From the NCBI RefSeq assembly GCF_003428625.2, contig NZ_QVQT02000003.1, forward strand, positions 248,001 to 312,000: a DNA stretch of 64,000 bases, written 5' to 3'. The position numbers were made by a program, and so were the translations under genes. The notes beneath the pieces were generated by a model. It saw only the letters and a program-made list of their open reading frames with translations. It was not told the DNA's origin and made no database searches. Below, piece after piece: positions 16,168 to 28,348 of the stretch (the stretch's first letter is position 1; the number at the start of each line of letters is the position of its first letter). This stretch comes from Paracidobacterium acidisoli. Lineage in GTDB: Bacteria > Acidobacteriota > Terriglobia > Terriglobales > Acidobacteriaceae.

Positions 16168-18246
16168 ATGAAAATTCTCTCCAACTGGCTCCGCTCGTAC
16201 CTTCCTGAACTCGCCGTCTCCGACCGCCAGCTCGCCGATGACCTCACGCTGCGCGGCATCGCCGTTGAAGGCGTGTTTGATTTTGAAGCAGACGGCTCGC
16301 TCTTCGAGATGGACATCACCACCAACCGCGTCGATGCCATGAACCACTACGGCATCGCGCGCGAGGCGGCAACCATCTATGGCCTGCAGCTTAAGCCGCT
16401 GGAAACGGCGCTGCCCGCAGCAAAGCCGACCTCGCAGCCGTTCCCCGTCACCATCGAAGAGCAGAAGCTCTGCGGACGCTTCACCGCCCGCGTCCTGCGC
16501 GACGTAACCATCGCGCCCTCCACCGGCATCGTCGCCGACCGCTTCCGTCTCCTCGAGCAAAAGCTCATCTCGAACGCCGTCGACGCCACCAACTTCGTCA
16601 CCCTCGCCATCGGCCAGCCCACACATGCCTTCGACCTCGACAAGCTCGAAGGCGGCATCGTCGTCCGCCGCGCGCGCAAAGGCGAAAAGCTCAAGACCCT
16701 CGACGGTATCGAGCGCACACTTGATCCCGACGATCTCATCGTCGCCGACCACAAGAAGGCCCTCGGCATCGCGGGAGTGATTGGCGGGTGGGACACCATG
16801 ATCACGCCCGAGACGAAAAACATCCTCGTCGAAGCCGCATGGTTCGACCCCGCCACCGTGCGCCGCAGCTCCAAACGTCACCTCATCCACACCGACGCCT
16901 CGCACCGCTTCGAGCGTGGAGCCGACTTCAACGCCGCTTCTGTCGCCAACGCCCTCGTCAGCCGCATCATCCTTGAAGCAGGCGGTTACGCCGAAGGCGA
17001 TCTCGTCGATGTCCTCATCCCCGAAGCCGAGCAGCGCACCGCAAAACGCGCCAGCATCCATTTCGCCGTCAGCGAAGCGCGCCGCATCCTCGGACCGACC
17101 GAAGACAAAGAAGGTATTACCGCGGCAATTTCAGAAACTATCCTCACCGGCCTCGGCTGCACGCTCCACAAGACAGAAGAAGAACACTACAGCGTCACGC
17201 TGCCCAGCTGGCGTCTCGACCTCGAGCGCGAGATCGACCTCATCGAAGAGATCGCCCGCGTTTACGGCTATAACCGTTTTCAGAACACGCTGCCATCCTT
17301 TTCAGGTTCGGTTGTCGCCCTTCCCTGGGCCGAAAAAGAAGCCGCGCTGCGCGAGGCTCTCCTCGCACTCTGCTGGAACGAGGCCATCTCCTCTACTTTT
17401 TGTTCTGTAACCGACGCAGATACATTTTCCCGTGATCCGAAATCCGCCGTCGCCATCGGCAATCCGCTCAGCGAAGAAGCGGGCATGCTGCGCCCCTCGC
17501 TCGTGCCCGGCATGCTCGGCATGCTTTCGCTCAACATCAGCCGCGACGTCGAATCGGCCGCGCTCTTCGAGATGGGCACCGTCTTCACCGGCGCCGCGGA
17601 AAAGGTAGACGAGCGCCCCTCGCTCGCCATCGGCGCAACCGGCGCCGCGCTCGGCGCAGCAGAGACAGACTTCTTCGACATCAAGGGAACCGTCGAAACC
17701 CTGCTCGGAAAGTTCTCCTCGCGCTCGCTCTACTACGACCGCTTCCCATCCGCCACCGGACTCATGCCCGCATGGCTGCATCCCGGCCGCAGCGCCCGCG
17801 CCGTGCTCGACGGAGCCACCGTCGGCTACTTCGGCCAGCTTCACCCCGCCGAAGCCGAGCGCCGCAAGCTCAAGCAGACCGTCTTCCTCGGCGAGCTCTA
17901 TCTCGACCGCCTCTACAAACAGTCGCTGCGCCAGCCCGCCATGCGCGAGCTCTCCCGCTTCCAGCCCGTGCGCCGCGACTTCTCCTTAATTGTGCCGGAC
18001 ACGGTGACATATTCCGTCATCGCCGACGCCGTCGCCTCGCTCACCATCTCCGAGCTGCAAAGCTTCGCGCTCAAAGAAATCCTCCGCGACCCAAAAGGAA
18101 AGCTCGCACCCGTCGGCCATTACTCGCTGCTCCTCGGAACCGTCTTTCAGTCGCTCGAGCGCACCCTGCGCGAAGAGGAAGTGCAGAGCTGGTCGCAGCA
18201 GGTCGTCGCAGCCCTCGAAGCGCGGGGAGCAAGGCTGCGCAGCTGA
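16168..18246 (+). CDS. pheT: Phenylalanyl-tRNA synthetase beta subunit, short form without EMAP/OB domain
   Basis: 692 residues from ATG 16168 (MKILSNWLRSYLPEL). The usual PheT is ~790-800 residues, with a tRNA-binding EMAP/OB domain after the first ~40. Here GIAVEGVFDFEADGSL runs directly into FEMDITTNRVDAMNHYGIAREAA, the start of B3/B4-type sequence, so about 100 residues are absent. B3/B4 editing region (~110-300), B5 (~300-370), the catalytic-like core and the C-terminal ferredoxin-like anticodon domain (FQPVRRDFSLIVPD) remain. The gene is intact. No clear Shine-Dalgarno sequence is visible; array D lies directly upstream. Confidence 0.95.
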   Translation: MKILSNWLRSYLPELAVSDRQLADDLTLRGIAVEGVFDFEADGSLFEMDITTNRVDAMNHYGIAREAATIYGLQLKPLETALPAAKPTSQPFPVTIEEQKLCGRFTARVLRDVTIAPSTGIVADRFRLLEQKLISNAVDATNFVTLAIGQPTHAFDLDKLEGGIVVRRARKGEKLKTLDGIERTLDPDDLIVADHKKALGIAGVIGGWDTMITPETKNILVEAAWFDPATVRRSSKRHLIHTDASHRFERGADFNAASVANALVSRIILEAGGYAEGDLVDVLIPEAEQRTAKRASIHFAVSEARRILGPTEDKEGITAAISETILTGLGCTLHKTEEEHYSVTLPSWRLDLEREIDLIEEIARVYGYNRFQNTLPSFSGSVVALPWAEKEAALREALLALCWNEAISSTFCSVTDADTFSRDPKSAVAIGNPLSEEAGMLRPSLVPGMLGMLSLNISRDVESAALFEMGTVFTGAAEKVDERPSLAIGATGAALGAAETDFFDIKGTVETLLGKFSSRSLYYDRFPSATGLMPAWLHPGRSARAVLDGATVGYFGQLHPAEAERRKLKQTVFLGELYLDRLYKQSLRQPAMRELSRFQPVRRDFSLIVPDTVTYSVIADAVASLTISELQSFALKEILRDPKGKLAPVGHYSLLLGTVFQSLERTLREEEVQSWSQQVVAALEARGARLRS

Positions 18247-18322
18247 GGCGTTCTCTGGTTCAGACGGCAGAGGCGTTAAAAAGCCTTAGGGGCTGAAATC
18301 CGGTCTTCTTCATGTCTGCTAT

Positions 18323-18342
18323 GGCACGGCTGAAGCCGTGCC
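18323..18342. repeat. Palindromic GC-rich hairpin between pheT and kdsA
   Basis: GGCACGGC (18323-18330), loop TGAA, GCCGTGCC (18335-18342), followed by CTGATATAAAG rather than a T tract. Upstream lies GCCTTAGGGGCTGAAAT. Similar 'ggcacggct-aagccgtgcc' hairpins are, from memory, dispersed repeats in acidobacteria; only one copy is in this window. It could also weakly terminate the convergent genes. Confidence 0.5.
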
Positions 18343-18417
18343 CTGATATAAAGCTCGGTCCAAAGCTCTGCGCTTTTGTCTGAACACGCAGTCCCAATGT
18401 TCAGACGCTGCTTCCTG

Positions 18418-19251
18418 CTATACGGTTTGCGCAGCGGCGTGGATGGCCAGCAGCGTTTCGAGCAGAGGTCGCAGGTTCTTCAGGTCAAGCGCGTTCGCTC
18501 CATCGGACTTTGCCTCGGCAGGATTGTCGTGCACTTCAAGGAAGAGTCCGTCGATGCCTGCAGCGACGGCGGCGCGCGCCAGCAGCGGAATGAACTCGGG
18601 CTGGCCGCCGGAGACGCCGTTAGCGGCGGAAGGCATCTGCACGGAGTGCGTGCCGTCGAAGACGACGGGAGCCAGCCGCCGCATGATGGCCAGCGAGCGC
18701 ATATCGACAACAAGATTGTGGTAGCCGAAGCTCGCGCCGCGCTCGGTGAGAAAGACGCGCGTATTGCCGGTGGTGGCGACCTTCTCGACCGCATGCTGCA
18801 TGTCGGTCGGGGCGACGAACTGGCCTTTCTTCACATTGATGGCGCGGCCGGTTTTACCCGCGGCCACGAGCAGATCGGTCTGCCGGCAAAGAAAGGCCGG
18901 AATCTGCAGCACATCGGCGCCTTCGGCGGCCACTTCACACTGCGAAGGCTCATGCACATCGGTCAGAACGGGCAGTCCGGTGGCCTCGGCCAGGCGGCGC
19001 AGAATCGCCGTGCCTTCGATCAGGCCGGGTCCGCGAAAGCTGCTGACGGAGGTGCGGTTGGCCTTGTCGTAGCTGGCCTTGAAGATATACGGCACGCCCA
19101 GGTCGGAGGTGATGCGCTGGATCGCATCGGCTATTTTGTGCACATGCGCTTCGCTTTCGATGACGCAGGGACCGGCGACCAGAAATAACTGACCGGTGCC
19201 CACATGGACGGGGCCGATTTCAAATGCACGGCTGTCAGATGGATGGCTCAC
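18418..19251 (-). CDS. kdsA: 3-deoxy-D-manno-octulosonate 8-phosphate synthase
   Basis: 277 residues from GTG 19251. The TIM-barrel DAHP/KDO8P synthase core is clear: FLVAGPCVIESE, KASYDKANRTS, FRGPGLIEG, VLTDVHEPSQ, LQIPAFLCRQTDLL, NVKKGQF, VFDGTHSVQMP and LEVHDNPAEAKSDGANAL. It condenses PEP with arabinose-5-phosphate to make KDO8P for LPS core, consistent with a diderm envelope. Cys29 in GPCVIES marks the metal-dependent class; E. coli KdsA has Asn there. It follows the DUF4230 gene by 21 nt on the same strand. Confidence 0.95.
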   Translation of the reverse strand: MSHPSDSRAFEIGPVHVGTGQLFLVAGPCVIESEAHVHKIADAIQRITSDLGVPYIFKASYDKANRTSVSSFRGPGLIEGTAILRRLAEATGLPVLTDVHEPSQCEVAAEGADVLQIPAFLCRQTDLLVAAGKTGRAINVKKGQFVAPTDMQHAVEKVATTGNTRVFLTERGASFGYHNLVVDMRSLAIMRRLAPVVFDGTHSVQMPSAANGVSGGQPEFIPLLARAAVAAGIDGLFLEVHDNPAEAKSDGANALDLKNLRPLLETLLAIHAAAQTV

Positions 19252-19272
19252 AAGGGTTATTCAACCACAGAT

Positions 19273-19932
19273 TCAGGAGCAGTCGACCTGATGGAAGCCG
19301 AGGCCAAGCAGCATCGTGGTCACGGTGGAGCAGGCGTTCTGATGCGCGGTGTTGAGGATTCCGGCGGCGAGGGCAGACTGGCGCAGATCCTGCTCGGCTT
19401 TGGCGCGCACCTCGCTTTCGAGGTTCGGGTCGGCGGGCACCAGAATGCCGGTGTAGCGCGAGTAGACGCGGGTCTTCTCGTCGTCGAGGGTGACGGTAAA
19501 GATCTGTGCGGCGGGCAGATGGAGATGCACGCTGCTTCCGCTAACCTGCACATCGGCCGGGGTGAGCTGGTGCAGATCGATGCCGGCGATGGCCTCGCCG
19601 TGCACGGTCAGCAGAATTTTGTCTCCGGTCAGGAATTCGGGCAGAACGCGGCCCTCGCGGTCGCCTTCGACGACCTTGTCCATGGTGTAAGTGACGGTTT
19701 CGAGGCGGGCCAGGCGCTGGATGCGGCTGACGACCGTCGGCTGTGTGGTGTCGATGTGCAGCGGACGGCCGCTCACTACGGTGGCGACGCGGTCCCACAC
19801 GCCCTGCGTGGCCGCGTGCAGAAACCAGGCGAGGATACCGAACCCGAACAGAAGTCCAAGCAGCGGGCCGAGGAGCAGGTATTTCCAGAACGAGGTACGC
19901 CGCTGAGCATGAGGAGGAGGCAGGGTCACCAT
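19273..19932 (-). CDS. DUF4230 family membrane-anchored protein
   Basis: 219 residues. One N-terminal membrane segment (YLLLGPLLGLLFGFGILAWF, ~18-38) is followed by an extracytoplasmic domain with LARLETVTYTMDKVVEGD, GDKILLTVHGEAIAGIDL and VTLDDEKTRVYSRYTGIL, which match DUF4230 proteins. The C-terminal half has a helical RAKAEQDLRQSALAAGIL region. Function unknown; DUF4230 proteins are envelope-associated. It lies just upstream of kdsA in the same direction and probably shares its transcript. Confidence 0.8.
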   Translation of the reverse strand: MVTLPPPHAQRRTSFWKYLLLGPLLGLLFGFGILAWFLHAATQGVWDRVATVVSGRPLHIDTTQPTVVSRIQRLARLETVTYTMDKVVEGDREGRVLPEFLTGDKILLTVHGEAIAGIDLHQLTPADVQVSGSSVHLHLPAAQIFTVTLDDEKTRVYSRYTGILVPADPNLESEVRAKAEQDLRQSALAAGILNTAHQNACSTVTTMLLGLGFHQVDCS

Positions 19933-19979
19933 GCAGGATTGGATGTGGGATGAGCCCGTTTTATCGTAATTTCGGCTGG

Positions 19980-20016
19980 TGCCATTTGAAATGGTAAAAT
20001 GGCATTATGAATGCCA
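19980..20016 (+). promoter_or_regulatory. Promoter and nested palindromic operator of the AbrB/PIN module
   Basis: TAAAAT at 19995-20000 sits exactly 6 nt before the ATG at 20007. TGCCATTT (19980-19987) pairs with AAATGGCA (19997-20004). TGGCATT (20000-20006) pairs with AATGCCA (20010-20016) around the start codon itself. The half-site is ATGGCA/TGCCAT. No strong -35 and no Shine-Dalgarno sequence. Confidence 0.6.
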
Positions 20017-20287
20017 CTACCAGCATCGATAAAGCCGGACGCCTGGTGGTCCCGAAGGCCATGCGGGATGCCCTGCACCTGAAATCGGGCGAGCTGCTGG
20101 ATGTCGAGCAGCATGACGACACGATTGTATTGCGGCCTCACCGCCGTGGCGGGCTGGTGAAAAGGGATGGAATGTGGGTCATTACCGGGGAAGCCGGAGG
20201 CATCTCTGCCTCAGGCCTGATCGATGAACACCGGGAAGAAAGAATTCAGGACCTGATTCGCCTGGGCGCGAACCCGGGTGATGCCGA

Positions 20288-20291
<4 letters not shown>
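20007..20291 (+). CDS. vapB: AbrB/SpoVT-type antitoxin (VapB-like)
   Basis: 94 residues. The first 45 (ATTSIDKAGRLVVPKAMRDALHL, LDVEQHDDTIVLRP) form the swapped-hairpin AbrB/MazE DNA-binding domain. The C-terminal half (GEAGGISASGLIDEHREERI) would bind the PIN toxin. Its start codon lies inside a perfect 7-bp inverted repeat, so self-repression is likely. It overlaps the toxin gene by 4 nt. Confidence 0.88.
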
Positions 20292-23521
<3,230 letters not shown>

Positions 23522-23585
23522 ACCTTTGAGGATAACCAAAAGCGGCGCTCGATGCAGAAAGAGGCTGATGCCTCTCCGGAAAGGT

Positions 23586-25097
23586 TCAAGGGCGCTGGCG
23601 CGGAAACAGAGTGAAGGACCGTACGGCGATCCTCGCTCCCTCGGTCGAGTGATCCATTCCGGTCAGATAGACGACCGTAATCTCATCGAATTTGCGAATG
23701 CGGCCCTCGTCGCGCATCGGGAATGTCAGGGTCTGCTCCCGAACGCGGGCCGTCGAAAGGCCGGAGTCCATGCCCATTTCCGCGCCTGGAAGAACCGGCT
23801 CCGCACCCAGATACTGCGATGGTTTGCCGGGCAGGGTGGAATCCGTCAGATAAATTCCCACGGCTATGCTTTCCGCGTGCGGGTCGCCATTGCGAATGGT
23901 GAGCTCGATACGGCTGCAGCAGTTCAGATCGATCGCCGTGCCCAGCTGCTGATGGGCCGCCATCAGCAGCGGCTTCCAGTCCGTTGAGTGGATCTTTGTT
24001 GTCAGCGGACTTCCGTGGGCGACATGGGCATTCGCGCCCGGCCACTTTCCCGGCTCTCTCGAATACCAGTACGGACCATTGAAGGGAATTACCAGCGGAG
24101 CGGAAAGCCTGCTCAGAGGAGAACGAACCGGATGCGGCACGGGAGGAAGAACAACGGGCTTCTTCTCCGGCGCGGGCCACAGAATCATCGCCCGGAATCC
24201 TTTCTCCGGCGCGCCTGCGGAAGCCTCCTTTGCCGCGGCCGATGCAGCCCGGGCGGCGGCCTGCGCCCGATCCTGCACCGCCGCCATCCCCGGCGGAATC
24301 GTCCCGCCCGGCAGCCACGGCAGCATCGCCAGGAACAAAATGAAAAGCGCGAAGACCGTTCCCAGCGTCAGCCGCAGCGTCGCGCGGACCGCGTTTTTCC
24401 GTGGTTCATCCGGTGCCGCCTTCCATCCGGCAACCTGCGCTGCCGGACCGAAGACGGCCGCAGCCAGCAGCACGCTGCCGGCAAAGATTGCGGGAATCAG
24501 CAGCACCAGCACTGTTCCATGCAGACAGATCGACGACAGCACCGCCATCCGGCGCCTCGGCAAAAAGCGCAGCGGCTCCGCAAAGTACGGTGTTTCCTGC
24601 CGATATGTCATCCATACGGCGGAAGGGGACGTCTCCTCCGGCGCAGCCCTGCGCAGACACACGGCAAGCGCGGCCGACGCAGCCGCGGTCACCGGCAGCG
24701 CCCACATTGAGGCTTCGCGCAGCAGCAGCACGGCAGGCGCAAGCAGTATCCAGCTCAGAGCCGCGCCGCGTGCCGCCGCGCCGGAAAGACAGATCCGCTC
24801 AAAGATCCGTTCCGGGCTGCGTTTCAGGTCCCATTCCGATTCCCCTTCCGGTCCCAGCTCCGATTTCCGGCGGCGCGGAATCAGCGCACCGGCAAACCCC
24901 GCGGCAGTCGCAAAGCAGATATATCCCGCAGCCAGAAGAAAAATCGCGGGACCGGAAAGAGCGTGCGCAGGCGGATTGCAAAAGGCCAGCACCACAAGAA
25001 GGGCCGCCAGTGTTCCGCAGAGAATGCGGGCGCGCGTCTCCGGGGCAGAAGAGGGGTCAGCCGACGCATCCGATTTGCTGAAGACAGGCAGTTCCAT
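23586..25097 (-). CDS. Polytopic membrane protein of unknown function, downstream of a PadR regulator
   Basis: 503 residues. The first ~270 residues hold about six membrane segments (ILCGTLAALLVVLAFC, AIFLLAAGYICFATAAGFAGA, GAALSWILLAPAVLLL, ALPVTAAASAALAVCL, VLVLLIPAIFAGSVLLAAAVF, TVFALFILFLAMLPWL). A soluble C-terminal domain starts with an Ala-rich helix. It ends with a beta-rich segment (FNGPYWYSREPGKWPGANAHVAHGS; VYLTGMDHSTEGARIAVRSFTLFP). It is the last gene of a minus-strand group with a permease-prefix protein and PadR. No family recognised. Confidence 0.7.
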   Translation of the reverse strand: MELPVFSKSDASADPSSAPETRARILCGTLAALLVVLAFCNPPAHALSGPAIFLLAAGYICFATAAGFAGALIPRRRKSELGPEGESEWDLKRSPERIFERICLSGAAARGAALSWILLAPAVLLLREASMWALPVTAAASAALAVCLRRAAPEETSPSAVWMTYRQETPYFAEPLRFLPRRRMAVLSSICLHGTVLVLLIPAIFAGSVLLAAAVFGPAAQVAGWKAAPDEPRKNAVRATLRLTLGTVFALFILFLAMLPWLPGGTIPPGMAAVQDRAQAAARAASAAAKEASAGAPEKGFRAMILWPAPEKKPVVLPPVPHPVRSPLSRLSAPLVIPFNGPYWYSREPGKWPGANAHVAHGSPLTTKIHSTDWKPLLMAAHQQLGTAIDLNCCSRIELTIRNGDPHAESIAVGIYLTDSTLPGKPSQYLGAEPVLPGAEMGMDSGLSTARVREQTLTFPMRDEGRIRKFDEITVVYLTGMDHSTEGARIAVRSFTLFPRQRP

Positions 25098-25135
25098 GAC
25101 CGCGCCTCACGGTTAACGTGCAAAAGGGTCGAGCT

Positions 25136-25801
25136 TCAGGCCGCAATCTTTCCGGAATGCCGCTTCCTGGCGGGCAGCGCTGCCCAGGTGGAGAGCAGCA
25201 GGCTCAGAAAGAACGGCACGCGCATGGGCAGAAAGTGCGGATCGAGGATCAGCTCCACGGCGGCGGTGTGCCGGATATCCACCGGATGTCCCGGCGTCTG
25301 CATCAGCCCCGTCAGCACCGCCCACGCGATCGAGAGCGGAAGGTACAGCAGAGAACAATGCGCCAGCCCGCGCAGCACGCGCACCCGCTCCTCCCGCATC
25401 GTCAGCGCATGCAGCGCAAGGTAAGTCAGCAGCCCGGTCCACAGGAACAGCAGATTCGCCGCCACATAAAAGCTCATCTCGCACATTGTCGACCAGGGCC
25501 ACGGCAGCTCCCAGGCGCTGTTGAAGAGCCTCGACAGCCGCGCATCGGTGGCGATCCGGAAAAATGTCGCCGGCACCGGGATGACCCACGCCGCGGCAAA
25601 GATCGCCGCCGGCCAGCGCGTGCGCAGCGCTTCGCGGTATCCGGCTGCAACCACCGCCGCGCACTGCCACCGGTACCAGCCGGCCGTCTTCCCATGCAGG
25701 AACTCTTCGAGCAGGTCGCCGGCCAGCGCTTCGTCCCTGCCGCCGGGAGTCAGATGTTCCATCAGCCAGGTCGCAATTACGGGCGGACGTCCGGAGTTCA
25801 T
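25136..25801 (-). CDS. Membrane protein with ADOP-type permease-prefix domain but no permease
   Basis: 221 residues from ATG 25801, overlapping the padR stop by 4 nt. The N-terminus (RPPVIATWLMEHL, DEALAGDLLEEFLHGKTAGWYRWQ) matches the 'permease prefix' segment found ahead of acidobacterial duplicated orphan permeases. Instead of the ~750-residue permease, only four hydrophobic segments follow (IFAAAWVIPVPATFF; YVAANLLFLWTGLLTYLAL; LLYLPLSIAWAVLTGL; VPFFLSLLLSTWAAL). PadR control is typical for such genes. It may be a degenerate permease or a distinct small membrane component. Confidence 0.72.
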   Translation of the reverse strand: MNSGRPPVIATWLMEHLTPGGRDEALAGDLLEEFLHGKTAGWYRWQCAAVVAAGYREALRTRWPAAIFAAAWVIPVPATFFRIATDARLSRLFNSAWELPWPWSTMCEMSFYVAANLLFLWTGLLTYLALHALTMREERVRVLRGLAHCSLLYLPLSIAWAVLTGLMQTPGHPVDIRHTAAVELILDPHFLPMRVPFFLSLLLSTWAALPARKRHSGKIAA

Positions 25802-26142
25802 GCCTGCCTCCCCTTCCATTCCGTTATCTGCGGCAGGCCCTGCCAGAGCCGGGTCAGCACCTGGCGCGTCTCCTGCACCTCGCGCAGTCCCTCTCCGGTC
25901 ACGCGAAAATAGCGCTTCGCCTTTCCCCCGCGTTCCGGCGTGGGATCGCCGACGCTGGAGCTGACCAGACCCTTGTTCTCCATGCGCTCCAGCGATGCGT
26001 AAACGCTGCCCAGCGCAATGCTGCGGCCGCAGTAATTTTCAAGCTCGCGCGATACAGGAACCCCATAGGCCTCGTCTCCCAGATGGAGGATCGCCAGCAG
26101 GATCATCAGCTCGAACTCGCCGAGAAAGGTTCGCTTTGCCAT
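25798..26142 (-). CDS. PadR-family transcriptional regulator
   Basis: 114 residues. The PadR winged helix is clear: FLGEFELMILLAILHLGDEAYG, REL..YCGRSIALGSVYASLERMENKGLV, and RYFRVTGEGLREV. The C-terminal helix (QETRQVLTRLWQGL) would dimerise. These regulators usually repress their own operon of membrane genes. It is first in a three-gene minus-strand operon with a 4-nt overlap to the next gene. Confidence 0.93.
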   Translation of the reverse strand: MAKRTFLGEFELMILLAILHLGDEAYGVPVSRELENYCGRSIALGSVYASLERMENKGLVSSSVGDPTPERGGKAKRYFRVTGEGLREVQETRQVLTRLWQGLPQITEWKGRQA

Positions 26143-26199
26143 TTCTTCAATAATAGTGAATATATGGCGGACAGCAAGAAAAATCGTCAGAGATAAAGC

Positions 26200-27525
26200 T
26201 CAGGATGCCTGCGCGACGCTCTTCGGCGGGCGGGCTTCAAGGCTTGCAACCATCTTTCTTCGCAGTGCCGGCACATGGTTTGCCATGCGCATGGCCGACA
26301 TGGCCACGCGGAAGCCGAACTTCTTCTCGCTGATGGCCTGTTCGAGCGACTTCAGCGATTCGGAGACGGCGTGGAAGCCGTAGACACGCATCTGCGCCTC
26401 ATACTCGCCGATGGCCTCGGTCAGCGGCCGTTCTCCGCGAGCGGCAGCGGCGAGAGCGGCGCAGAGCTGGCCGGCGTCGCGGAGAGCGATGTTGGCGCCG
26501 ACGCCGCGGTAGGGCGTCATGCTGTGAATGGCATCGCCGAGCAGCGTGATGTTCGTCGGCGTCCATGGCGCCACCGGCCGGGAGGTGCGAATGTTCAGAA
26601 AGCCCAGGTCATGATTCATCATCTCGACCAGCTTGCGCAGATTCGGATGCCAGGCGGAGACTTTGCTCCGCATCAGGTCGAGCATCTGTGCGGGAGTCAT
26701 CTCTTCGGGCTCGCAGTTGAGGCGGAAGTACTCGCGGCGCGCGCCGAGCGCCATCACGACGTAATCGCCTTCGTCGTCGGTCACGGCGCGGGAGGCGGGC
26801 GAGGCATCCCGGAGCTGGCGGGCCATCTCCTTTGCATGGGCGGAGCGCCGCCATGCCGCCATAAACAGGTTAGCGGGCGATGGAGGCAGAACGATGGCCG
26901 GTCCGTCGAGCAGGCAGGGCGGCAGCAGCGCCATGACGCCATCGGTGAGGGGAATCTTTCCGCCCAGGCTGATCGAGCCTGTATCGACGGGTTCGTTGCC
27001 GGGCAGGTACTGCTCGCGGACGCGTGAATTGACGCCGTCGGCGGCTACCATCACATCGGCCTGCTCCGTCGAGCCGTCTTCAAAGAAGGCGGTGATGCGT
27101 CCTTCCGGGCCGCGCTCGTAGCGAACGAAGCGGCGGTTGAAGCGGACGGTGTCGCCGAGTCCGGCCAGAAGCACCTGGCGCAGCGTCGAGCGGCTGACGG
27201 AGCGATGACGCCGGACGGGGTCGGCGGTCTCATGCGGCTCGCGATACTGCATCAGCTCGTCGAGCTTTTCGCTCAGAAGCGTGAAGCCGCGTCCATAGTC
27301 GCCGCAGGTGGCGGTGAAGAGGTTCCAGCGGTGCTCGGGGAGACAGTCGTGGAGCGCCTGGCTGCCCTGCGGGTCGATATGGATGCGAAAGCCCTGCAGA
27401 CGCGCCGCCGCTGAGGTATCGCGCTCGCAGACGGTGACGGAGACGCCGGATTTTTTCAGTCCCTGCGCCAGACAGAGGCCTCCGATGCCTCCGCCGATGA
27501 CGAGCACATGCAGATCGCGGTTCAT
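26200..27525 (-). CDS. FAD-dependent monooxygenase (class A, PHBH fold)
   Basis: 441 residues from ATG 27525 (GGGAG upstream; overlaps the tetR stop by 4 nt). The Rossmann motif HVLVIGGGIGGLCLAQGLKK ends in VCERD. VAADGVNSRVREQ is the DG motif. NITLLGDAIHSMTPYRGVGANIALRDA is the GD flavin-ribityl motif. It would hydroxylate an aromatic or polyketide-like substrate with NAD(P)H and O2. The adjacent TetR regulator suggests a ligand-inducible detoxification role. Similarity to drug-modifying flavoenzymes of the same class is generic, so the substrate cannot be named. Confidence 0.9.
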   Translation of the reverse strand: MNRDLHVLVIGGGIGGLCLAQGLKKSGVSVTVCERDTSAAARLQGFRIHIDPQGSQALHDCLPEHRWNLFTATCGDYGRGFTLLSEKLDELMQYREPHETADPVRRHRSVSRSTLRQVLLAGLGDTVRFNRRFVRYERGPEGRITAFFEDGSTEQADVMVAADGVNSRVREQYLPGNEPVDTGSISLGGKIPLTDGVMALLPPCLLDGPAIVLPPSPANLFMAAWRRSAHAKEMARQLRDASPASRAVTDDEGDYVVMALGARREYFRLNCEPEEMTPAQMLDLMRSKVSAWHPNLRKLVEMMNHDLGFLNIRTSRPVAPWTPTNITLLGDAIHSMTPYRGVGANIALRDAGQLCAALAAAARGERPLTEAIGEYEAQMRVYGFHAVSESLKSLEQAISEKKFGFRVAMSAMRMANHVPALRRKMVASLEARPPKSVAQAS

Positions 27526-28160
27526 GCGTTTGCTCCCTTCAGCTTTTCCTTTATGGCGGGCGCGAGAAGCCATTCCTCGACGCCCAGACGAATGTTTTCG
27601 ACGGCCTCCATGCCCAGTGCCGGCGCGCCGCCGAGGATGGCCATCAGTGTGGACGTGGTGATCTCCGGATCGAGCCCGGGGCGAAAGGTGCCGTCTCCGA
27701 TGCCGGTGGATACGATGGTTCCGATCCAGTACCGCCATTTGCCCATCATGATGTCGAGGGCTGCTCGAACGGTGGCGTCGCGGCCGGCGCGCAGCGCCAG
27801 CTCCGCCAGAACGATGCCGAGCTGCGGATGGTGCTCGCGGTAGAAGTGCATGTCGGTGAACTCCTGACGGAGGTGGTCGAGGGCGCGATAGCCGGTCGAG
27901 GGCGCCTCCGGCGCATGGAGCGTGGCAAAGATCGTTGCCAGAAACTCGGCGAGGCCGTGGATCAGCGTCTCTTTGGTGGGGAAGTAGTAGTGGAGGGTCG
28001 CGACGTTGACCCCGGCGCGCTGCGCGACGGCGCGGGTACGCAACCCTTCGAATCCCGCCTCGGCGATGACATCGAAGGCGGCCTGGAGGAGGCTCATCCG
28101 CCTGTCAATCTGTTCGGTGGTGACCGGGAGAAGCCCGGCGGCGGTGTCGGTTCTGGCCAT
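27522..28160 (-). CDS. TetR/AcrR-family transcriptional regulator
   Basis: 212 residues. Residues ~19-68 form the TetR helix-turn-helix (MSLLQAAFDVIAEAGFEGLRTRAVAQRAGVNVATLHYYFPTKETLI, written here in parts: AAFDVIAEAGFEGL, RTRAVAQRAGVNVATLHYYF). A helical ligand-binding domain follows. It is co-transcribed with the downstream monooxygenase and probably represses both from TGATT/AATCA operator half-sites upstream. Confidence 0.92.
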   Translation of the reverse strand: MARTDTAAGLLPVTTEQIDRRMSLLQAAFDVIAEAGFEGLRTRAVAQRAGVNVATLHYYFPTKETLIHGLAEFLATIFATLHAPEAPSTGYRALDHLRQEFTDMHFYREHHPQLGIVLAELALRAGRDATVRAALDIMMGKWRYWIGTIVSTGIGDGTFRPGLDPEITTSTLMAILGGAPALGMEAVENIRLGVEEWLLAPAIKEKLKGANA

Positions 28161-28171
28161 TTCAAGAGGAG

Positions 28172-28205
28172 ACTATCATCTGATTGGATATTTAATCAAG
28201 TGATT
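28172..28205 (-). promoter_or_regulatory. Predicted promoter and operator of the tetR-monooxygenase pair
   Basis: Minus strand TTGATT (28199-28194), a 16-nt spacer, GATAGT (28177-28172), and the ATG 11 nt further. TGATT at 28181-28185, AATCA at 28194-28198 and TGATT at 28201-28205 form two overlapping inverted repeats across the -35. This is a plausible TetR operator. Confidence 0.5.
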
Positions 28206-28348
28206 GATTGAAAGCCTGAAAGATTTATCCGACCGGTGGAGTGCCGGCGTGAAGATGAGGCTTTGAGGCGATCTTTCCGGCTGGGCCCATACGCCATCCC
28301 GAGCCTCGCGGAAATGAATCGGGATGAAAGACAAAGGGATGGAGGGCG

